Of a DNA stretch of 21,767 bases, positions 16,962 through 21,767 are shown piece by piece (positions within the stretch are counted from its first letter, which is position 1; the number at the start of each line of letters is the position of its first letter). Source of the DNA: CAZPDM01 sp964585305 (GTDB lineage Bacteria; Planctomycetota; Uabimicrobiia; Uabimicrobiales; JABWCH01); NCBI GenBank assembly GCA_964585305.1, contig CAZPDM010000079.1, positions 1 to 21,767 of the forward strand, in the 5' to 3' direction. Made by a program: the position numbers and the translations under genes. Under the pieces are notes generated by a model. That model was not told the DNA's origin. It made no database searches and saw nothing but the letters and a program-made list of their open reading frames with translations.

Positions 16962-18857
16962 ATGGAAAATAATGACTCTCCTCAGCAATCTCCGGAATCA
17001 ATTCCTCCTACAGAAGCCAAGCCAATAAAAGAGCAGGAAAAGGAATCTACTCAAGTAAATAATCCTCCCCCTTCAATTTTAAAAGAGATAGATTCTTCTA
17101 CTCTAAAAACACCCTTTACATCTATTGAAGAAATCATTCAAACTCAAACACGTCCTTCTGATTCTTTGCCCATACAAACATCCGAGCGGACATTTACAGC
17201 ATCAAAAAAAATATTATCAAGTTCCTGGAATATTACTAAAAAAAGTGCAACAGGAATTGTATGGTTTGGACGTCAAATTCCTAAGTTTTTTCAAGGAATG
17301 ACTTCTTTTGGAATTTTTTTCCAAAAACATAAAAAAACTCTCAAAAAAGTTATTCTAGTTAGCATTTTAATAATTTTTTGTGGGTTTGGATACTTTGCTT
17401 ATCAAAAAAATTTACAATGGCAATTTATTCATAAAATGAGAGGAATCATTGTAGAAGCAGAAGGTTGGTTTATCCAAGGAAATTATCAAAAAGCTATTTA
17501 TCTTTATGAACAAGTATTAACACAAATTCAAGAACCGAACACACTTGCATTCTTACAAATAAGAAAACGAATGACATTAAGTTTATGCGAACTTCAAGAA
17601 GCAATTAAACAGGATCAACTTAATTCAATCGACGAAATTTTGCAACGTGGCAAAAAAGAAGAATGGGACAATGGGATGAATGCTATATTTTTAGCACATT
17701 GTAACCATTTTCAACATTCGATCAATAAACTCCGTCAATATCAAAAAAATGTTCAAGAAATTTTAGAACTGCTTAAACAAGGGAAACAAAACGATGCGGA
17801 AGCATTATTATTAAAAAATATCGAAATCGCTAAAAGCTCTCAGAAATCTTTGCTTCCCTTACGAAATGAAATGCTTCGCGGCGTACAAGAAGGTTATCCT
17901 GTAATGTTGCTTATTGCTTGGAAATATCAAACTGCCTTGCAACTGGATAAAAACGATTTTTCCCAGGCGTTGGGTGAAAATTATGAAGAACAAAGGAAAA
18001 AAGTAAGTAAAATGCTAGAAATTCCAAATATAGAAATTGGAGAAATTTTAGCAAAATTGCTACGTCCTGAAGATTGTAAAATCTTAGGAAATTCCTTTTT
18101 ACCAAATGAATCAACTCCAGATGAAATGAAAGAAATTCATCTTCAGTTAGCACTTATTTTCGATCCTTGGCTCGAACGCGGCTATCTTCAACAAGCAGAA
18201 TATTTTCGCAAGCAAAAAAAATACAATGAGGCACAGGAGTCGTATCAGAAAGCAAATATTTCTTATCATGCAAATATTCTAAACTCAGCCGCCTGGTGTT
18301 TTGTAGAGCAAAGAAATTGGCCACAAGCAATTGCTACTTGGAAAAAAATTCTTGAAATATGCCCAAACTATGAAGATGCACATTTAGGCATGGCTTTAAT
18401 TTATGGGATTTGCCAAAATTGGAAAGAAGTAGAAAAACAATTAAATTCTATTCCAAACAAAATTGCTTCCTCATATTCAGAACGTTTTAAATCATGGAGA
18501 CAGGGGAAAAATTTAGATATTTCTGCAGAATCCATAATTTCCGATAATCCTATTTTTTATGCATATCTTCTGATCAATTTAGCAATAGCTCAATCTACAG
18601 AAAATACACAATATCATAGATTGTTGCAACAAGCCGAAAGTTTACTCAATTCTCAAAATATACAAAGTTATGAAGTTTGGCTGCATCAAATTTTAATAAA
18701 TAATGATCAGGAAATGCTGAAACGACTTGAAGAAAGCCAAGAACCATTAGCTAAAATTTGCCATGCTTTATATTCAAAAAATAAACAACCTAATCAACAA
18801 ATAGAATTCCAAAATCTCCCAGAATCTTGGCAAAATTTTTGGCAAGAAATTAAGTAA
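16962..18857 (+). CDS. Single-pass membrane protein with TPR repeats, function unknown
   Basis: I do not recognise a named family. The 631-residue product starts with about 125 polar residues rich in Pro, Ser, Glu and Lys (low complexity, probably cytoplasmic). One membrane helix follows at about 129-147 (after a KKTLKK stretch, VILVSILIIFCGFGYFAY). The remaining 480 residues, probably periplasmic, contain TPR-like pairs such as GWFIQGNYQKAIYLYEQVL (about 168-186). In the C-terminal half are QAEYFRKQKKYNEAQESYQKA and NWPQAIATWKKILEICPN, followed by DAHLGMALIYG. Basic residues before the helix favour the N-in orientation. Only 3 bases separate it from the LptE-like gene; its ribosome site (CGGAG) overlaps that gene's end, so translation may be coupled. 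It is the last gene before the terminator at 18863-18899. By context it may be an inner-membrane partner in envelope assembly, but this is inference. Confidence 0.75.
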   Translation: MENNDSPQQSPESIPPTEAKPIKEQEKESTQVNNPPPSILKEIDSSTLKTPFTSIEEIIQTQTRPSDSLPIQTSERTFTASKKILSSSWNITKKSATGIVWFGRQIPKFFQGMTSFGIFFQKHKKTLKKVILVSILIIFCGFGYFAYQKNLQWQFIHKMRGIIVEAEGWFIQGNYQKAIYLYEQVLTQIQEPNTLAFLQIRKRMTLSLCELQEAIKQDQLNSIDEILQRGKKEEWDNGMNAIFLAHCNHFQHSINKLRQYQKNVQEILELLKQGKQNDAEALLLKNIEIAKSSQKSLLPLRNEMLRGVQEGYPVMLLIAWKYQTALQLDKNDFSQALGENYEEQRKKVSKMLEIPNIEIGEILAKLLRPEDCKILGNSFLPNESTPDEMKEIHLQLALIFDPWLERGYLQQAEYFRKQKKYNEAQESYQKANISYHANILNSAAWCFVEQRNWPQAIATWKKILEICPNYEDAHLGMALIYGICQNWKEVEKQLNSIPNKIASSYSERFKSWRQGKNLDISAESIISDNPIFYAYLLINLAIAQSTENTQYHRLLQQAESLLNSQNIQSYEVWLHQILINNDQEMLKRLEESQEPLAKICHALYSKNKQPNQQIEFQNLPESWQNFWQEIK

Positions 18858-18862
18858 TGACA

Positions 18863-18899
18863 AAAAAAACTTCTCTTTATCAAAAAGAGAAGTTTTTTT
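18863..18899. terminator. Bidirectional intrinsic terminator, 16-bp stem
   Basis: Bases 18863-18878 pair with 18884-18899 around a 5-base loop (ATCAA). The GC-containing part CTTCTC/GAGAAG is flanked by A7 on the left and T7 on the right, so it works for the rightward envelope operon and the leftward transglutaminase-like gene that ends at 18936. Confidence 0.88.
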
Positions 18900-18935
18900 A
18901 TTTTCATACTTTATAGGCTAGCAACTTGCGAATAA

Positions 18936-20879
18936 TTATTTTTTTTCCACGAATCTTAATGAGTTTATAAATTGCTGAAAACCTGGTTCTAATTTGGCAA
19001 AATCATTTTGTGGAACAACTAAAACAGCTAAAACAGCTTTTGTTCCTACCTGTCCTAAAAATACTCGGTATATTGTTTCTTTATTTGTCGTTTGCAAAGC
19101 TACTTCTAATGCTTTGCCCTGGTTATCTTTTACATTTGGAAATTTTCGTGGTTGCTGCCAGAGAAGTTCTATTTTAGTATTTTTATTTGTCGTTTTGCTG
19201 TTTGCTAAAAGTCCCATTTTTTCTGCTAAATCTTGTACAAATTCCTCAAGACTGGGATGAAGTTCGATTACACGTAAAACAATGGATGGACCTTCTTCTT
19301 GTAAAGAATACAAATAGTATATATCACTAGATAAGTCTTTAGAGGATAACTTCCAAGAGTTTGGACATTGGAATCGCAAACCTAATAAAAGATCCAGTAT
19401 TTGCTCTCTTGCTACAATAAAATACGTATGAGGAAAAGAGAAATCAATAATCTGCCCGAATTTTTGTATCTTTTGAATTTGAATAGCAACCTTGGGAGCA
19501 TTTTTTTCTACCCAGATACTATCTTCATACATTGTTAAAAAAATTGCACCTGTCCCAATTTTTCCTTGATAAACCGGTATCCATTGCCCAAGGTATACTT
19601 CCGCCCAAGCACTATATTTCCATTTCCCAGGTTCATATTGTAAACCAGATACAATACGTGCAGGAATTCCACAATTACGAGACAAAACAACCATTGCAAT
19701 AGCCGAAATATTTTGTGGAAGCCCTAAGAATAATGCAAGGCTATGTCCAACAGGAGTTCTTTTTTTTTCAAGATTATGGTAGCACCATTGGGCAATATTT
19801 CGAGCGGTTCCTACAGGAGTTTGATTTCCATATCGTATTTCTGTCGCATATTTTAAAATCAAAGGATGGCGACTTGGCAGCATTTTAGTGGGTTGAATAT
19901 GTTGAATATTTCCTGTTGTGATTTCTTGCCAAGAAATATTAGGATTTGCAAGTCTAATTGCATTTAGAGTAAGTTGACTTCCAGAAATTTGTTGATATGG
20001 ACGTTGCAGAAAAATTTCATTTTGCTGTTTTATTTTAGCAGATTCTGCTGACGAATTTTGGATATTTTCTGAATCTAGCTTGCTCGTATTTACTTCACTG
20101 GAAAAATTGCATTGCATCCAATCAATTTCATCCGCATCAAAAATAGTTGGAGCATTTATGCTAGCAAGGTTTTGACGTGCATCTTGCGCATAAATTTCTG
20201 GAATATTAGCTACACGAAATCCACCTAATTCATAGGCTAATAAATCTCCATTTAAACTAATATATGCTTTTGCCCAGAAATTTTTAAGTTCAGTAGTTGT
20301 TACTTCCCAAAGATGGCAAGGGAATTCTTGCAAATTTCCAATCCAAATTTTTTGGCCGAGATACCTTGCTTTTGCTTTGATTAAAGCATTCCGTTCTATG
20401 GAAAGAACATTTGCCTGAAACATATTCCCAAAAGAAGGCTTTTGTAATATAGAAAGCGAACGTAGAAAATCTGTAGTATCTAAATAAAATTTAGCAAATG
20501 GCAAAGTTTTAATTCCGTCTGGTTTTTGGATTAAAATGCGATCTGCTACAGTAATAATACAAAATTGCATAGCTGAAGAAGAGCTGGAATATTGAGAATC
20601 CGCTTGATTTTTTTTATAAGATATTTCCCCTGTAATATGCGCTGAACGCAAAGTATATTCAAGATCTAAGACAGCAGAAACTTGCTCAGTAATAACATTT
20701 ACTGGCAATTGAATTTTACTTTGTTGTTTGTAGATGGCTTTATCTTGAGGACGTATATTATAAGAAATTTGGCTAAGGCCTATTGTTTGATATTCTGAAC
20801 TATAATGATACCACAGAGATTGAGCAAAAATTTGAAATGATAAAAAAAGAGAAGCTAAAAAATAAAAGAAAACTTTCAT
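18936..20879 (-). CDS. Secreted transglutaminase-fold protein lacking the catalytic triad
   Basis: A 647-residue exported protein. Residues 1-19 are a signal peptide (cleavage near IFA before QSLW). The first 300 residues are predicted mostly beta and have no family I can name. A transglutaminase-like core follows at about 340-445, recognised by LSRNCGIPARIVSGLQY (399-415) and SAWAEVYLGQWIPV (423-436). In active members the spacing puts the catalytic Cys 15 residues before the Gly of GIPAR, and the His and Asp in HAWAEV and WIPVD. Here those positions are Gln389, Ser423 and Tyr437, so catalysis is unlikely. About 200 further residues resemble a domain for protein binding (no named match). I chose the ATG at 20879 because GGGA lies nine bases upstream; the ATG at 20885 and a TTG at 20894 are alternatives. 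It is monocistronic, between two terminators, with a promoter at 20947-20974. Confidence 0.78.
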   Translation of the reverse strand: MKVFFYFLASLFLSFQIFAQSLWYHYSSEYQTIGLSQISYNIRPQDKAIYKQQSKIQLPVNVITEQVSAVLDLEYTLRSAHITGEISYKKNQADSQYSSSSSAMQFCIITVADRILIQKPDGIKTLPFAKFYLDTTDFLRSLSILQKPSFGNMFQANVLSIERNALIKAKARYLGQKIWIGNLQEFPCHLWEVTTTELKNFWAKAYISLNGDLLAYELGGFRVANIPEIYAQDARQNLASINAPTIFDADEIDWMQCNFSSEVNTSKLDSENIQNSSAESAKIKQQNEIFLQRPYQQISGSQLTLNAIRLANPNISWQEITTGNIQHIQPTKMLPSRHPLILKYATEIRYGNQTPVGTARNIAQWCYHNLEKKRTPVGHSLALFLGLPQNISAIAMVVLSRNCGIPARIVSGLQYEPGKWKYSAWAEVYLGQWIPVYQGKIGTGAIFLTMYEDSIWVEKNAPKVAIQIQKIQKFGQIIDFSFPHTYFIVAREQILDLLLGLRFQCPNSWKLSSKDLSSDIYYLYSLQEEGPSIVLRVIELHPSLEEFVQDLAEKMGLLANSKTTNKNTKIELLWQQPRKFPNVKDNQGKALEVALQTTNKETIYRVFLGQVGTKAVLAVLVVPQNDFAKLEPGFQQFINSLRFVEKK

Positions 20880-20946
20880 TGCCATATTTCCCAATTTTTC
20901 TTAAGGTTAAAAAAATCGGCTTGTAGTTTAAAAATTCTTGAAAATT

Positions 20947-20974
20947 ATTATATCCTTGTAAAAAAAAAAATCAA
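20947..20974 (-). promoter_or_regulatory. Candidate promoter of the transglutaminase-fold gene
   Basis: Read leftward, TTGATT (20974-20969) is followed after 16 bases by a perfect TATAAT (20952-20947), giving a start near 20940 and a leader of about 60 bases. The -35 begins at the base next to the terminator stem of the upstream gene, and its spacer is that terminator's T-run. Confidence 0.5.
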
Positions 20975-21029
20975 TAAAGAAAGCGAAATGGAAGTTCCCC
21001 CACTAAAAACTTCCATTTCGCTTTCTTTA
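20975..21029 (-). terminator. Intrinsic terminator of the DUF559-type gene, 22-bp perfect stem
   Basis: Bases 20975-20996 pair perfectly with 21008-21029 around an 11-base loop (CCCCCACTAAA). Leftward, the stem is followed by TTGA and a run of ten or more T, which fits termination of the gene ending at 21067. No U-tract follows in the rightward direction. Confidence 0.8.
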
Positions 21030-21066
21030 CTAACGCTTTTTCTGAAATTATGTTAGCAAAGTAGAA

Positions 21067-21767
21067 TCACTTTGGCAGAATATCCGCCTTATTATAAAGA
21101 TAGATGACTTCTCCTATTTTATAGTTCAATAGCGCGTTAGCAAGAGCTTCCCACGTTATTTCATGATGAAATCGGATTAAAGCATATCTTTCCAGAATAA
21201 CCTTTTCTCGTTCGGCTTCTTTCGCAGGATCGTAGGAAACGTGCGCAAATCCATTACATTCTAGTACCAACATGAGCTTTTCCACGAAATAATCCACTTT
21301 ATATTTTCCAATCGGATAATGATATTTTATCTCGTATCCTTGAAACACACGAGCTAAAGACTTCCGCCAGTCTATTTCACTTTTCGTTTGCAAATGGGTA
21401 GATACGATCTTATCGCCAAAGATTCTCTTCTTTATGTCAATTCCTATCTCTGTATCCATTCCTGTCGCTATTTTTACAACATCCTCCACATAATAGCCAA
21501 ACATCCTATGTGCTTTAGAACCAAGCGATCTGATGGTTTTGTAATCCAGATGAATAGGTTTAATATCGTGATGGTACTTTTGTAGAAAAGTAGTAAGCGT
21601 TCCTTCTGGCACATTCAAAAAAGTAGCAATGTCTTTCTTTGTGGCGATTTCATCCGACACCGAACACTTTAAACCAAATTCCTTTAAAATACCCACTGCA
21701 TCTATATAATTTTTCTGCGCAATTTCCTGGATGTCAGGAGTGAAACCACAGGCTTGTTTAATTGCTG
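21067..21767 (-). CDS. DUF559/Vsr-like endonuclease-domain protein, 5' end missing
   Basis: The frame is open to the right edge, so the start lies outside the window; the GTG at 21696 is an internal codon, with coding-like sequence (ACGFTPDIQEIAQKNYIDAV) before it. The visible 233 residues have an N-terminal part with a possible helix-turn-helix (TKKDIATFLNVPEGTLTTFL). The C-terminal domain is of the DUF559 type, related to Vsr-like and PD-(D/E)XK nucleases: GKYKVDYF with the Asp codon at 21292-21294, LECNG with the Glu codon at 21259-21261, then EREKVILERYALIRF. This fold is found in nicking and mobile-element nucleases; activity here is inferred. Base composition differs from the rest of the window: one 60-base line counted by eye has 26 G+C, against 20 in a line of the neighbouring gene. 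That suggests recent transfer. A terminator follows 38 bases after the stop. Confidence 0.7.
   Translation of the reverse strand, partial: AIKQACGFTPDIQEIAQKNYIDAVGILKEFGLKCSVSDEIATKKDIATFLNVPEGTLTTFLQKYHHDIKPIHLDYKTIRSLGSKAHRMFGYYVEDVVKIATGMDTEIGIDIKKRIFGDKIVSTHLQTKSEIDWRKSLARVFQGYEIKYHYPIGKYKVDYFVEKLMLVLECNGFAHVSYDPAKEAEREKVILERYALIRFHHEITWEALANALLNYKIGEVIYLYNKADILPK

Noticed and set aside
19665..19685. Cys403 of the transglutaminase-fold protein as catalytic cysteine
   Set aside because: It lies directly before GIPAR, in the helix position usually held by a small residue, 14 residues after the normal catalytic site, and the His and Asp are also missing.
18858..21066. Possible CRISPR or tRNA-like structure suggested by the strong hairpins
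   Set aside because: Each hairpin is single, has a T-run at the right place for a terminator, and no direct repeats with spacers or cloverleaf pattern were found.

Overview
The window is AT-rich DNA (about one third G+C in lines counted by eye) with tightly packed genes and standard stop codons. Several clues suggest a low-GC member of the Planctomycetota or a related PVC bacterium. There is a PEP-CTERM protein with a discoidin-like fold. There is a BamD-like protein whose mature N-terminus carries the motif WVWNPETGWIN, which I associate with planctomycete relatives, next to an LptE-like lipoprotein. There is also a squalene-hopene-cyclase-like enzyme with a DADD motif and a 12-repeat HEAT protein. 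BamD and LptE imply a diderm cell. The taxonomic placement is inference.

Left part (1-1881): the 3' end of an aldose 1-epimerase gene (galM) converges on tspO. tspO diverges from a small membrane-anchored lytic transglycosylase. The transglycosylase gene ends at a 26-bp perfect hairpin, which also terminates the leftward unit.

Leftward unit (12656 to 1870): a giant nonribosomal peptide synthetase (2925 aa; C-A-PCP-C-A-PCP-C-PCP) is followed by a HEAT-repeat protein and then a TrmK-type tRNA methyltransferase. The NRPS has no thioesterase and its last module has no adenylation domain. Its first A domain carries a serine-type specificity code and its second an unassigned one. A 15-bp hairpin with a poor U-tract separates it from the HEAT gene, so some readthrough is plausible.

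Rightward unit (12832 to 18857): five genes probably form one operon behind a good sigma-70-like promoter (12752-12779), ending at a 16-bp hairpin terminator. In order they encode a PEP-CTERM surface protein, a class II terpene (squalene-hopene family) cyclase, a BamD-like TPR protein, an LptE-like lipoprotein and a single-pass membrane TPR protein. The grouping points to cell-envelope and outer-membrane assembly, possibly with a polycyclic terpenoid lipid.

Right part (18936-21767): a leftward secreted transglutaminase-fold protein has all three expected catalytic positions (Cys, His, Asp) replaced by Gln, Ser and Tyr, so it is probably a non-enzymatic member. Its promoter abuts the terminator of the next leftward gene. 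That gene runs off the window, has a DUF559/Vsr-like nuclease domain and a higher G+C content, and is probably acquired DNA. No tRNA, rRNA, CRISPR array or insertion sequence was seen. No gene-free stretch exceeds 300 bases.
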